Assembly (NCBI GenBank): GCA_963663845.2
Contig: OY760650.2
Location: 372,001-436,000 of the forward strand
DNA: 64,000 bases
Reading direction: 5' to 3'
Source of the DNA: Versatilivorator sp963663845
Lineage (GTDB): Bacteria; Acidobacteriota; Terriglobia; Versatilivoradales; Versatilivoraceae
This document shows positions 34,817 through 43,682 of the stretch, piece after piece. The position numbers were made by a program, and so were the translations under genes. The stretch's first letter is position 1. Each line of letters opens with the position of its first letter. The notes beneath the pieces are model-generated. The model was not told the DNA's origin. It was given only the letters and a program-made list of their open reading frames with translations, and searched no databases.

Positions 34817-35012
34817 GAAGGACGCTACTAATTCGCCGCCTACGCGGCTTCGGCAGCGCGGAATTCACACGACCCCGGGCTTCCGCCCGGGGCTACCCTG
34901 AGCCGCAGCTACGCTGCTCTATAGGGATGGCCTGTAGTAAGCGTTTCCTTGCCTACCCACGCCAACCGCAGCTTCGCAGCTCTCCCGGAACTCACAACAC
35001 TGCCAGGGAATA
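34817..35012. repeat. About 195-bp palindrome-rich module, copy B
   Basis: Second copy of the module at 32439-32632, in the same orientation, with GCCGCCTACGCGGC, CCCCGGGCTTCCGCCCGGGG and GCAGCTTCGCAGCT. It fills most of the 241-bp gap between the paralog 5 gene and the convergent cytochrome-TPR gene. Confidence 0.65.
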
Positions 35013-35039
35013 GGATTTTTCAATTGAATCGTGTGCTGC

Positions 35040-37409
35040 CTAGGGTGGACCTGCCGGATCTTTTTTGCGGATGCGTTCCGCCAACACCTTGGCCCGTTCC
35101 GGGTCCAATTCCTCGAGGATTTCAACCTGCGCCTCCGCCAAGGCCTCGTCCCCCGCACTCAGGTAGAGCAGGCCCAGGTGGAGCCGGACTTCGGCATTGC
35201 GGGGGGAGAGGCTCGCGCTTCGGGACAGGGCCTCGATAGCCTCGCGGGTGCGGCCCAGGCGGGCCTGGGTCAGACCCAGGTTGACGTAGGCCCTGGCTGA
35301 ATCGGGCCGGAGGCGCACGGCCCGGCGGAAGGCCGCCACGGCCTCCTGCAGCCGGCCCAGTTGACTGTAGGCCATCCCCAGGTTGGCGTGGGCTTCGGCA
35401 TCTTCCGGCTTCAGGCGGACCGCTTGCCGGAAGGACTGCAAGGCCTCCCGGGTGCGGCCTTTCCGGGCCAGAGCCACCCCCAGGTTGTAGTGGGCTTCGG
35501 GGGAATCGGGGTCCAGGGCGGCAGCCTGCCGAAAGGCCGCCAGGGCTTCCTCCCGATGGCCTTGGCGCGCCCGGGCCAACCCCAGGTTCAGGTGGGCCTG
35601 GGCACTGTCGGGGTCGACCCGGAGCGCTTGCAGAAAATGGCCGGCCGCCTCGGCTGCCCGTCGCCGCTCCAGGGATTCCCGCCCCAGACCGAGGTGGGCC
35701 TCCACCAGCAACCGATCGGACTGCAGGGCCCGCCGGAAGGATTCCATGGCCGGGCGGCCCTGCTGCCGGTTGACCAGCCCCAGCCCCAGGTGCGCCTTGG
35801 CATAGTTGGGGTCGACCGCCAGCGTTCTCCGATATTGCTCGACAGCGGCGGCGAACCGGCCCTGTCGCCGCATCGCCTCGGCCAGGTTGAAACGGGCGAT
35901 GGGGCTGTCGGGATCGATGTCCAGCGCTCGTTCCAGGCTGGCCCGAGCCGCATCGTAGGCCCCGGTCTCGGCCTGGGCCATGGCCAACTTGACCCAGGGC
36001 TCGGCGAAGGGAGCGCCCTTCCGCTCCAGGGTTGCCGTGAGCCGGTCCAGGCCTTGCCGCAGGTTTCCCGGGGTCTGCACTTCAGCCATCCCCAGATAGA
36101 GATTTCTTTCCCACCCGGATAACGACTGGGGAAAGTACAACAGCGGCCGCTCCCTCTTTGGGGAATGGTCTTCCTGCAGTGGCGCCAGCAGATCCCTCCC
36201 GGGAGGACCCTTCTGAATCCGGTGATCGGTCATGACCGCGTGCACCACGTCCTGAGCCCGCCGCTTGGGCATGTGGCAAACGGTGCAATCGCCGGGAGGC
36301 GCCTCTCCGTGGACGGCGGGCGAGGGCCGGTCGTGGCAGCTCAGGCAGCGTTCCCGGTAGTGCCTGACGGCCTCCTCGCCTCGCAATTTGCGGTGGGGGT
36401 CATGGCAGGTGGTGCAGGTCATGGCGCCCCGGCTCAGTCGGAAGCAGGCCGACTGCCGCATCCGGTAGCCGGCGCTGTCGATCTCGAAACGATCGGGCGG
36501 GACCTCCGTGTCGGGGTCTCCGAGATCGAAGTGGAGGATGTAGTTCGCCAGCGACTCCCCCGGCTGGAAGGAATAGACCGGCCGGCCCGACCGCCTGAAC
36601 CGCGGCGCCGCCGCCGCCGCTTCCAGGTGACATTGCAGGCAGACATCCAACTGTCTTTCGGGGCTCAGCCCGGCGGGATTGACAATGGATTGTCGGATCT
36701 GTTCGGCCGCGGCCGTTCCGCTCGATGCCAGCTTCACGTGATCGGCGCCCGGGCCGTGGCAACGATGGCAACCGATGCCGGAGGGTAGTTCCGTCCTGAA
36801 AACGTTTCTTTGACCGTAGCGGTCCGAGGGCTCCGGGAGCAGCGGATAGCCGTTGTGACAGAACAGGCAGGAGTGGGTGACCCGGCGGCCGAAGTCTTCG
36901 TGGTCCGGGTGGTCGTAGCCGGGGCTCATCCCCCAGCGCCGGATCTGCGGATACCAGGTCACCGGCATCTGCCGCAGCACGCCCCCCTCATCCAGGCTCA
37001 GATAGCTGCGGGCGTGCTCACCCGATCCGATGATCCAGTCCACCTCCCGCTCCAGGACGTTCCTCTCGTTTCCGTCGGCGTCCAGCCGGTAGCGCCTCTG
37101 GAAGAAGCGCCCCTCCCGTTGAATCATCCGGTAGTGCCGATTGGAGGGGGCGTGGTGGAAGTGGTTCTCCCGGATGTAGTCCTCGATCACGTTGTCCGGC
37201 GAGGGCCGGTAGAAGGAGCGGGCCATGGCCACTTCCCCATAGCTCCGGTAGATCTCTGCATGACAGGATTGGCAGACCTGGGAGGAGAGAGGGGAGTCGG
37301 AGGGGTCTTGGCCGGATCGGGTGTGGCCGGCCCACGGCCAGAGCCAGGCCAGGCCAATCACACCCAGCCCCGCCCAACCCATTCGGCGGGAGAGTTCCGC
37401 AACCGTCAT
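35040..37409 (-). CDS. Heptaheme cytochrome c-TPR fusion protein (paralog 1)
   Basis: 789 aa from the ATG at 37409; a GTG at 37442 is the alternative. One N-terminal hydrophobic segment (about 11-28) targets it to the periplasm. Seven CxxCH motifs follow in the first 400 residues: CQSCH (about 46-50), CLFCH, CHRCH, CLQCH, CTTCH, CLSCH and CTVCH. The C-terminal half is a run of about ten TPR units (for example AHYNLGVALARKGRTREAL). The layout fits cytochrome c554-like electron carriers joined to a protein-binding scaffold. It ends a minus-strand run that begins with two VWFA genes. Confidence 0.9.
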   Translation of the reverse strand: MTVAELSRRMGWAGLGVIGLAWLWPWAGHTRSGQDPSDSPLSSQVCQSCHAEIYRSYGEVAMARSFYRPSPDNVIEDYIRENHFHHAPSNRHYRMIQREGRFFQRRYRLDADGNERNVLEREVDWIIGSGEHARSYLSLDEGGVLRQMPVTWYPQIRRWGMSPGYDHPDHEDFGRRVTHSCLFCHNGYPLLPEPSDRYGQRNVFRTELPSGIGCHRCHGPGADHVKLASSGTAAAEQIRQSIVNPAGLSPERQLDVCLQCHLEAAAAAPRFRRSGRPVYSFQPGESLANYILHFDLGDPDTEVPPDRFEIDSAGYRMRQSACFRLSRGAMTCTTCHDPHRKLRGEEAVRHYRERCLSCHDRPSPAVHGEAPPGDCTVCHMPKRRAQDVVHAVMTDHRIQKGPPGRDLLAPLQEDHSPKRERPLLYFPQSLSGWERNLYLGMAEVQTPGNLRQGLDRLTATLERKGAPFAEPWVKLAMAQAETGAYDAARASLERALDIDPDSPIARFNLAEAMRRQGRFAAAVEQYRRTLAVDPNYAKAHLGLGLVNRQQGRPAMESFRRALQSDRLLVEAHLGLGRESLERRRAAEAAGHFLQALRVDPDSAQAHLNLGLARARQGHREEALAAFRQAAALDPDSPEAHYNLGVALARKGRTREALQSFRQAVRLKPEDAEAHANLGMAYSQLGRLQEAVAAFRRAVRLRPDSARAYVNLGLTQARLGRTREAIEALSRSASLSPRNAEVRLHLGLLYLSAGDEALAEAQVEILEELDPERAKVLAERIRKKDPAGPP

Positions 37410-37499
37410 TTCCACGATCCGAGACAGGACACCAGGTACCACCCCGGGCGGACGCGGTCAGCCACGGCAGAGGCAGGAAGGAAGGGCTGCCCGGCGAAT

Positions 37500-38618
37500 C
37501 TACTTGTCCCTCTTGGCGTCGAAGGTGGTCTTCACCTGAGCCGCCAGCGCCTGGATCATGCTGTTGGCTTCGGCGGCATAGGGACCCGAAGGTTCCAGCT
37601 CCACGTATTTCTTGAAGGCCTCCAGGGTCCCCGGAGGCGGAATGGACCTTCCCTGCTCGTCCACCGTGGCCATCCCCAGCAGGCAGACCCCCAGCTGGTA
37701 CTGGGAATTGGCGTGGTCGGGATTGGCTTCGATGGCCTTCTTGAAGGCGGTGATGGCCCCCTCGTTTCGCCCGCTGTTCACCAGGGTGGCTCCCAGGTTG
37801 AAATAGGCCAGGGCCGCGTCTCCGGGGTTCAATTCCAGGGCCGTTTTGATGGCCGCCAGGGCTTGATCGGTCTGGTCCATCAGACCGTGCAAAAGGCCCA
37901 GGTTCATCTGGTACTTGGCTCCCACCTTGGAGTCGGGGTTCTGAGCCAGAACCGTCAGGGCCTGCCGGTAGCTGTTGATGGCATCGTCGTATTTCCGCAA
38001 TGCCCGGTTCGCCTCTCCCATCTCGGCAAAAATGATGTGCTGCCGGGGATCCATCTCGGCCGCCCGGACATAGGCCTGCAGGGCCTGCCGGTAGCGCCTG
38101 GCGTGGAAGTGTTCCCGGCCCTTCTTGAACTCGTCGTTCATGTGGCCGAACTTGCGTTCTTCTTCCTTGGCGCGATCGGCAGCGACCTCGGCGGCCGAGC
38201 GTTTGGCCAGGGCCTCCTGGCGCTTCTTCTTCAACTTGGCGATCTCCTGGAGATCGAAGTCCACCTTGACCGGCTCGGCGTCATAGGCAAAGGTGTCGCC
38301 GGGCCGCGCGGTTCGGTATATCCTCACGCTGGGCACGGCGTGCATTTCGGTGCCGTTCACGTGCACACTCACCCGGTAGTAACCCAGCGGGATGGCTCCG
38401 TGAAAATAGCGCCCCTTCTTGTTGGTCTTGACCGTGAACCTGCGCTCGATCTGGGTGTCATCGACGTGAATCACGGCGCCCCTCACGGGCTTGCCGTCCA
38501 CCCCCTTGACCTGCCCCATCACCTGAGCCCTCTGAGCCTCGCAAACTTCGGGGGCGAACAGGCCGAAGAGCGCCACCGCCAGCAGCGGCAGCCCTGAAGA
38601 CTTGACCAGTCGTGACAT
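37500..38618 (-). CDS. Exported carboxypeptidase-regulatory-like/TPR protein
   Basis: 372 aa from the ATG at 38618, which has AGGAGG seven or so bases upstream; the frame before it is non-coding. Signal peptide SSGLPLLAVALFGLFAPEVCEA. Residues about 28-110 form a CarboxypepD_reg-like beta domain (GQVKGVDGKPVRGAVIHV). A Lys/Glu-rich coiled-coil stretch (about 125-165) leads to six or so TPR units. Such proteins are common near acidobacterial VWFA genes. It lies 164 bp from the upstream VWFA gene and 90 bp from the downstream cytochrome. Confidence 0.85.
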   Translation of the reverse strand: MSRLVKSSGLPLLAVALFGLFAPEVCEAQRAQVMGQVKGVDGKPVRGAVIHVDDTQIERRFTVKTNKKGRYFHGAIPLGYYRVSVHVNGTEMHAVPSVRIYRTARPGDTFAYDAEPVKVDFDLQEIAKLKKKRQEALAKRSAAEVAADRAKEEERKFGHMNDEFKKGREHFHARRYRQALQAYVRAAEMDPRQHIIFAEMGEANRALRKYDDAINSYRQALTVLAQNPDSKVGAKYQMNLGLLHGLMDQTDQALAAIKTALELNPGDAALAYFNLGATLVNSGRNEGAITAFKKAIEANPDHANSQYQLGVCLLGMATVDEQGRSIPPPGTLEAFKKYVELEPSGPYAAEANSMIQALAAQVKTTFDAKRDK

Positions 38619-38782
38619 GCGACCTCCTGTTCCCGGCATGCCCGCAGCACCCGGAGATCCTGATGGCGCGACCGGATCAAGGGAAAACTCCTCCGGCCGC
38701 CGCCATTTCCACTGATATTTTCGTTTTGCCATCATAGCACCATGCACGGGTTTAGGGAAATCGGATCACTGAGCAATACCAC

Positions 38783-40927
38783 CTACTCGGCTACCGTCAA
38801 AGCGCTCCGGGCGATCACCGACTGGCCGCCGGCCCCCGGCGCCCGGGTCATCACCGTCAGACGGTACTTTCCAGGCTGCACGCTCTTGAAAGACAGGTTG
38901 AAAACCACCGTGACTGTTCCCTGCCCCCAGGACTGGGTCATGCCCTCCCCCAATGAGATCAAGGGAAACCGGCTCACCCGACCGCTCTCGTCGGTGAGCT
39001 GGACCCTGGCCGTCATCTCCCGGCTCTCCCGGGGATGCTGCAGGTTGTGGAGCCGGTAATAGAAGGTGACCGGCTGCCTGCGGTCGATCGGCTCGGCCGC
39101 CACGGGATCAATCCGGACGTCTCTGAAGATGAGCGGGTCGCGGCTCGCCAGTAGATCCTGCTGCTGCCCGGCGCTCAGATCGGCCAGGGGAATGAGCCGC
39201 TGGCTCAGCACCAGGGGACCGCTCTCCAGGCCTGCCGGGGGGACCGGGAGGGCAGGCGATGCTGCCGCCAGACTCCTGCCATCCGCGCGCGGCTCCTGCA
39301 CGGGAATCCCGAACGCCTGCTGCACCGATCCCATCCTGGCCTGGTTGCTCTCCCTCACCACCGCCTTGACCGTGTACTGGCCAGCAGGAATCTCCACCTC
39401 CGTCTTGGCGATGAATCCGCGCTGAAGCATGGAGCGGTAGCTGGATTCGCTCAAGCTGAGCTCTACCTTCTGCTCGGAACCGTCCACGTGGGCGCTTTTT
39501 TCATCGTAGACCGCCACCACCAGATTCAGCAGGTTCGTCCGTCGCCCCTTCTGATGATGAAAGGGAATGGCGGCGACATTGACCTTGGTGAAGACGCTCA
39601 AACGGTGGCGGTCCTCCTTGAGAGGAGAGGACCGAAAATCCAGTTCCAGAGGGATGCGGTCGAAGCGGCCCGGCGCCTCCAGGGCAAGTTGGAAGTCTTC
39701 GTTCTTGCGCTCTTCCTGGGACAACTCTTCCCGGGGCGCAAAGTAACCCCGGCGGTAGCTGAGCTCCAGTCCGGGGCGGGCCACCTCCACCCGGATCCGG
39801 TGGTATTTGCCGCTGGCCTTCTGATCGTGGGAAGCGTAGGAGAGGACGTAGTAGAAGGACCGAGCGTCTCTGATCTGCCGGAAACCCGCCACAAGGTCAT
39901 TGCTGGCGCGATAGAAGATCCCCCCGGTGTCTTCCGTCAGCCTTTCCAGGGGGAAGTCCCCAAAGGCGATATCCGTAGACAGCGGAGCCGTCTCCAGACC
40001 CTTGGTGTCCACGGCATTGAGGGTCACCCGGGACCGCAGGGCCTGGTCCACCATCCGATCCACTCTCCAACGCAAGGACCGGGCCGGGACAAATCCTTCC
40101 GACAAAAACACCAGCGACTTGCTGCCCCGGAAATACTGGAAGTAGCGAAGATGCTGGCGCAGGCTGGCCAGCAGGCGGCGGATTGACGCCTGGACTTCAT
40201 TGTATTGCCGCCATGCCTCGAATTTCTCACTATCGCTCACTCGGCCCTGGAGATCGCCTTCCACAATCCTGATGGCACGTACATCCGACATGATTCGGCC
40301 AGGGCGGAGCAAGTTCAGCTTTCCCGCACCCAAATCATCGATCCGATCCCGCAACAGCTCCCGGTCGCCGGTAAAGGGAATGCGCACCGACCCGGAGGCC
40401 GAGAAGACTCCGACCTGGTCCCGGGGCCCCATCTCTTCTTCCATGAACTCCTGAAGCGCAGAGATGACCCACCCGAAGAATTTGACAGAGCGCTCGGTCA
40501 GGTCGTCGATAAAAAAACTGATGAGCTTGCCGGGATCGCCCTCGGAGCCTTGCAGGGGCCGCAGGGCGCCCGTCTCGGCCGCGGCTTCCCCGGCGGGGTC
40601 CGCCTGATCCTGACTAGCGGGGGCCCGACTGGACTCGATCTCGAAGCTCTGAATCCGCTGGCGCTTGCCGTCTTCGAAGAGCTTGAAGTCGGCGGCGGTC
40701 AGGTCGGTGACGAATCGTCCGGACTTGTCGGTGACGGTGACGTTGACCGGCACCACGTTCACCGGGACCGTGATTGTAAACTCCGAGCCTGAATCCGCTT
40801 CCCCGGAGGCGCCGGATTCGTTCCCCCTCTTCTGGGCCGCACCGGCGGCGGCTGGGACCGAAAGCGTCAGGAGCAGGCAAACCGCTACAGGGAAGGCGAA
40901 AGACGGATGGCAGGATCGAAACGGCAT
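38783..40927 (-). CDS. VWFA-related acidobacterial-domain protein (copy 1)
   Basis: 714 aa with a signal peptide (FPVAVCLLLTLSVPAAAGA). Residues about 50-100 form a beta domain (VNVVPVNVTVTDKSGRFVTDLTAADFKLFEDGKRQRIQ, split across two strands). The VWFA-like fold follows, with FFIDDLTERS where a metal-binding DxSxS would be expected, then LVFLSEGF and the VLSYASHDQKASGKYHRI segment. A large C-terminal beta region completes it. The family is strongly enriched in Acidobacteriota. Function unknown; periplasmic or surface role inferred. It lies 41 bp downstream of the second copy. Confidence 0.9.
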   Translation of the reverse strand: MPFRSCHPSFAFPVAVCLLLTLSVPAAAGAAQKRGNESGASGEADSGSEFTITVPVNVVPVNVTVTDKSGRFVTDLTAADFKLFEDGKRQRIQSFEIESSRAPASQDQADPAGEAAAETGALRPLQGSEGDPGKLISFFIDDLTERSVKFFGWVISALQEFMEEEMGPRDQVGVFSASGSVRIPFTGDRELLRDRIDDLGAGKLNLLRPGRIMSDVRAIRIVEGDLQGRVSDSEKFEAWRQYNEVQASIRRLLASLRQHLRYFQYFRGSKSLVFLSEGFVPARSLRWRVDRMVDQALRSRVTLNAVDTKGLETAPLSTDIAFGDFPLERLTEDTGGIFYRASNDLVAGFRQIRDARSFYYVLSYASHDQKASGKYHRIRVEVARPGLELSYRRGYFAPREELSQEERKNEDFQLALEAPGRFDRIPLELDFRSSPLKEDRHRLSVFTKVNVAAIPFHHQKGRRTNLLNLVVAVYDEKSAHVDGSEQKVELSLSESSYRSMLQRGFIAKTEVEIPAGQYTVKAVVRESNQARMGSVQQAFGIPVQEPRADGRSLAAASPALPVPPAGLESGPLVLSQRLIPLADLSAGQQQDLLASRDPLIFRDVRIDPVAAEPIDRRQPVTFYYRLHNLQHPRESREMTARVQLTDESGRVSRFPLISLGEGMTQSWGQGTVTVVFNLSFKSVQPGKYRLTVMTRAPGAGGQSVIARSALTVAE

Positions 40928-40968
40928 CGTCTCTACCGCAGAAGGTGATGAAGGGCCCGGAAAGCCCG

Positions 40969-43371
40969 CTACTGCAGCACCGTCACCGTGGTCCGGGCGC
41001 CCACCGACTGGCCGCTGGCGCCCGGCGCCCGGGTCATCAGCGTCAGCTTGTACCGGCCGGGCTCCACGTTCTTGAAAGACAGGTTGAAGGCCACGTTCAC
41101 GGCGCCCTCTTCCAAGGGCTCGACCTGGCCTTCGCTCAAGGTGATCAGCGGGAACCGGCTGACCTTGCCCCAGCGGTCGGTCAGTTGAATCTTGGCGGTC
41201 ATCCCCTGGCTCTCCTGGGGATGCATCAGGTTGTAGAGGGTATAGAAGAAGGTGACGGGGTATTGGCGGTCGATCCGGTCGTCCAGCGGAAGATGAATCT
41301 GGACGTCCCCGAAGATCAGCGCTTCCCCGCCCTCCAGCAGACCGGCCTGCAGCTCGGCGCTCAGATCGGCCAGGGGCGTGAGCTGCTGGGTCAGCACCAG
41401 GTGGCTGCTCTCCAGGCCACCCGCGGGCACCAGTGGATCGGGGTCTTCGTCCGCCGGGGCCGGTTCCACCGATTCCGAGGATACGAACTCCTGGGGAAGG
41501 GCGGGGGCGGCGGCTTCCGCAACCCCGAGGTCAGCCGGAGATTGCGGGGCAGCCGGAGCACTCTCGGGAATGGGCAGGGTGACCGTCTCGTCGAGGGACC
41601 CCATGCGGGTGCGGTGGCTTTCTCTGACCACGGCCTTGACGTTGTAGACGCCCGCGGGAATCTCCCACTCCGTCCGGGTGGTGAAGCCGCGCTGGAGCAT
41701 GGTGCGGTAGCTGGCATCGCTCAGGTTCAGCTCGATGGTCTTTTGGGACCCCTCCACCCTTTGGCCCTCCTGGTCGTAGACCATCAGCACCAGGTGGAGC
41801 AGGTTCCGGCGCCGTTCTCCCTCCTGCCTAAAGGGCACCCTCTCAATCCTGACGTTGGTGAAGACGCTCAGGCGGTGGCGGTCATCCTGGGCCGGGGATG
41901 ACCGGTAGTCCTGTTGCAGCGGAATCTGGTCGAAATTTCCAGGGGCGGCCAGGGCCAGTTGAATGTCTTCGTTCTTGCGGTCCTCCAGGGAGAGTGTCTT
42001 CCGGGGCGCAAAGTATCCCCGGCGGTAGCTGAGCTCCACGGTGGGCCGGTCCACTTCCACCCGGATCTTGTGGTATTTTCCGTCGGCCTTCTGATCGGGG
42101 GAAGCGTAAGAGAGCACGTAGTAATAGGACTGGGTATTGCTGATTTGGCTGAGGCCCGCCACCAGGTCGTTGTTGTCGGTGAACAGGACGCCCCCGGTTT
42201 CCTCGGTCAGTTTCTCCAGCGGGCGGCGCTGATAGGTCTGGTCGCGGTAAAGACTGGAGAATTCCCTGCCCATGGTCAAGCCCGCGTTGAAGTCCTCCTG
42301 GCTGATCGGCTCGCCGGTCAGGTTCCTGACCTGGTCGTTGTTGGCGGCCTCGAAGCCGACGGTATGGAGTCCGCGAATGTCCACCACATTGAGGGCGACC
42401 CGGGAGCGCAGGGCGCGGCCCACCACCTGGTCCAGCCTCCAGCGCATGGACCGCGCCGGAACGAATCCGTCGGAAAACAGCACCAGCGATTTGCTGGCCG
42501 TAAAGTGCTGCAGGGTCTGGACATGGTGGCGCAAGGCGGCCACCAGCCTCTGGATGGCCGCCTGGGCTCCCGAGTACTGATGAAAGGCTTCGGCCCGCAC
42601 GTGCTGTTCGATGTCGCCCGGGTCCAGATCCCTCACTTCAGCGCACCTGCTGGCCTCCCTGAAGGCCCGGGTGAAATCGATTCCCCGGTGCCCGTCCACG
42701 ATCCGGATCACCTGCACGTCGGTCATGACCGGGCAGCGGCTGCGGTAGGGGCGGGACAGGTAGAACTTGCCCACGTGGAGTTCCTCGATCCGCTCCCGAA
42801 GCAGCTTGCGGTCGCTGGTGAAGGGCATTCGGACGCGTCCCGAGGCTGAAAAGACGCCCACCTGGTCCTCAGGCCCCATCTCCTCGGCGATGAACTTCTG
42901 CAACGCCGATACGACCCAGAAAAAGTACCTGGGCGACCGGGCCGTCAGGTCGTCGATGAAGTAGCTGACGAGCCGGGTGCGGTCGTCTGCCTCCTGGGCT
43001 GCAACCGGCGCACCGGGAGTGGGCGCCCCCGTTCCACCCCCGTTTACATCCGTCCTGACCTCCAGTTGGCTGGATTCCACTTCGAAGCTTTGAATCCGCT
43101 GGCGCTTGCCGTCCTCAAAGAGCTTGAAGTCCTCGACGGTCAGGTCCTTGACCGGCCTGCCGGCCCTGTCGGTGACGGTGACGTTCACCAGCACCACGTT
43201 CACCGGGACCCTGAAGGTGAAGGCCGAGGACGACTCCTCGGATTTCGGCTCCTCTTCGTCAGGAGCAGCGGGCAGTGGCGTTGGAGCCCACAAGGCCACA
43301 GTCAGCCCGATGGCCGACAAAGAGGCGCAGAGCCGAAGCCAGGTCCGTAGATGCATCGTCATTCGACCCAT
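40969..43371 (-). CDS. VWFA-related acidobacterial-domain protein (copy 2)
   Basis: 800 aa paralog of the 38783-40927 protein, similar along its whole length. It differs by an insertion of about 45 residues around the VWFA middle (FREASRCAEVRDLDPGDIEQ region) and an Ala/Pro-rich linker near residue 600. FIDDLTARS replaces the canonical DxSxS here too. The start MGRMTMHLRTWLRL offers three in-frame ATGs (43371, 43362, 43356) with no strong RBS to choose between them. It heads the minus-strand run of four genes. Confidence 0.9.
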   Translation of the reverse strand: MGRMTMHLRTWLRLCASLSAIGLTVALWAPTPLPAAPDEEEPKSEESSSAFTFRVPVNVVLVNVTVTDRAGRPVKDLTVEDFKLFEDGKRQRIQSFEVESSQLEVRTDVNGGGTGAPTPGAPVAAQEADDRTRLVSYFIDDLTARSPRYFFWVVSALQKFIAEEMGPEDQVGVFSASGRVRMPFTSDRKLLRERIEELHVGKFYLSRPYRSRCPVMTDVQVIRIVDGHRGIDFTRAFREASRCAEVRDLDPGDIEQHVRAEAFHQYSGAQAAIQRLVAALRHHVQTLQHFTASKSLVLFSDGFVPARSMRWRLDQVVGRALRSRVALNVVDIRGLHTVGFEAANNDQVRNLTGEPISQEDFNAGLTMGREFSSLYRDQTYQRRPLEKLTEETGGVLFTDNNDLVAGLSQISNTQSYYYVLSYASPDQKADGKYHKIRVEVDRPTVELSYRRGYFAPRKTLSLEDRKNEDIQLALAAPGNFDQIPLQQDYRSSPAQDDRHRLSVFTNVRIERVPFRQEGERRRNLLHLVLMVYDQEGQRVEGSQKTIELNLSDASYRTMLQRGFTTRTEWEIPAGVYNVKAVVRESHRTRMGSLDETVTLPIPESAPAAPQSPADLGVAEAAAPALPQEFVSSESVEPAPADEDPDPLVPAGGLESSHLVLTQQLTPLADLSAELQAGLLEGGEALIFGDVQIHLPLDDRIDRQYPVTFFYTLYNLMHPQESQGMTAKIQLTDRWGKVSRFPLITLSEGQVEPLEEGAVNVAFNLSFKNVEPGRYKLTLMTRAPGASGQSVGARTTVTVLQ

Positions 43372-43439
43372 GATTGAAGAAGAGGAAGGTCGCCTTTTAT
43401 TTTACACCATCGGCCGGCCGATTTTGTTTGATTGAATTG

Positions 43440-43580
43440 ACATCGATGCACAGGATTTTTCAGGAAGCGGCCAGCTTGTATTCCTGAACATCCGCAATTC
43501 GCACCGGATCATCGCCCGAGCCGGCTTCCGGTGCAGCCACCTCACGTCCTGTTCATCCTGTTCATCCTGTTCATCGATGT
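43440..43580. repeat. Nine-mer inverted element (copy 1)
   Basis: ACATCGATG at 43440-43448 and CATCGATGT at 43572-43580 form the inverted tips. Next to them are CACAGGATT on the left and three ATCCTGTTC words in tandem on the right. The core GCACCGGATCATCGCC is shared with the copy at 55581-55738. It lies upstream of the VWFA genes; the remaining sequence up to the IS (43581-43672) holds nothing recognisable. Confidence 0.75.
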
Positions 43581-43682
43581 TGAATATGAAGCAAGTGTCG
43601 ATTCCACTGCCTGGTATCCTACCAGCCCCCAACCGCATCAGCCCGCCCGTTCCGGAAGCGATGCCTCCGACCGCCGCCCATA

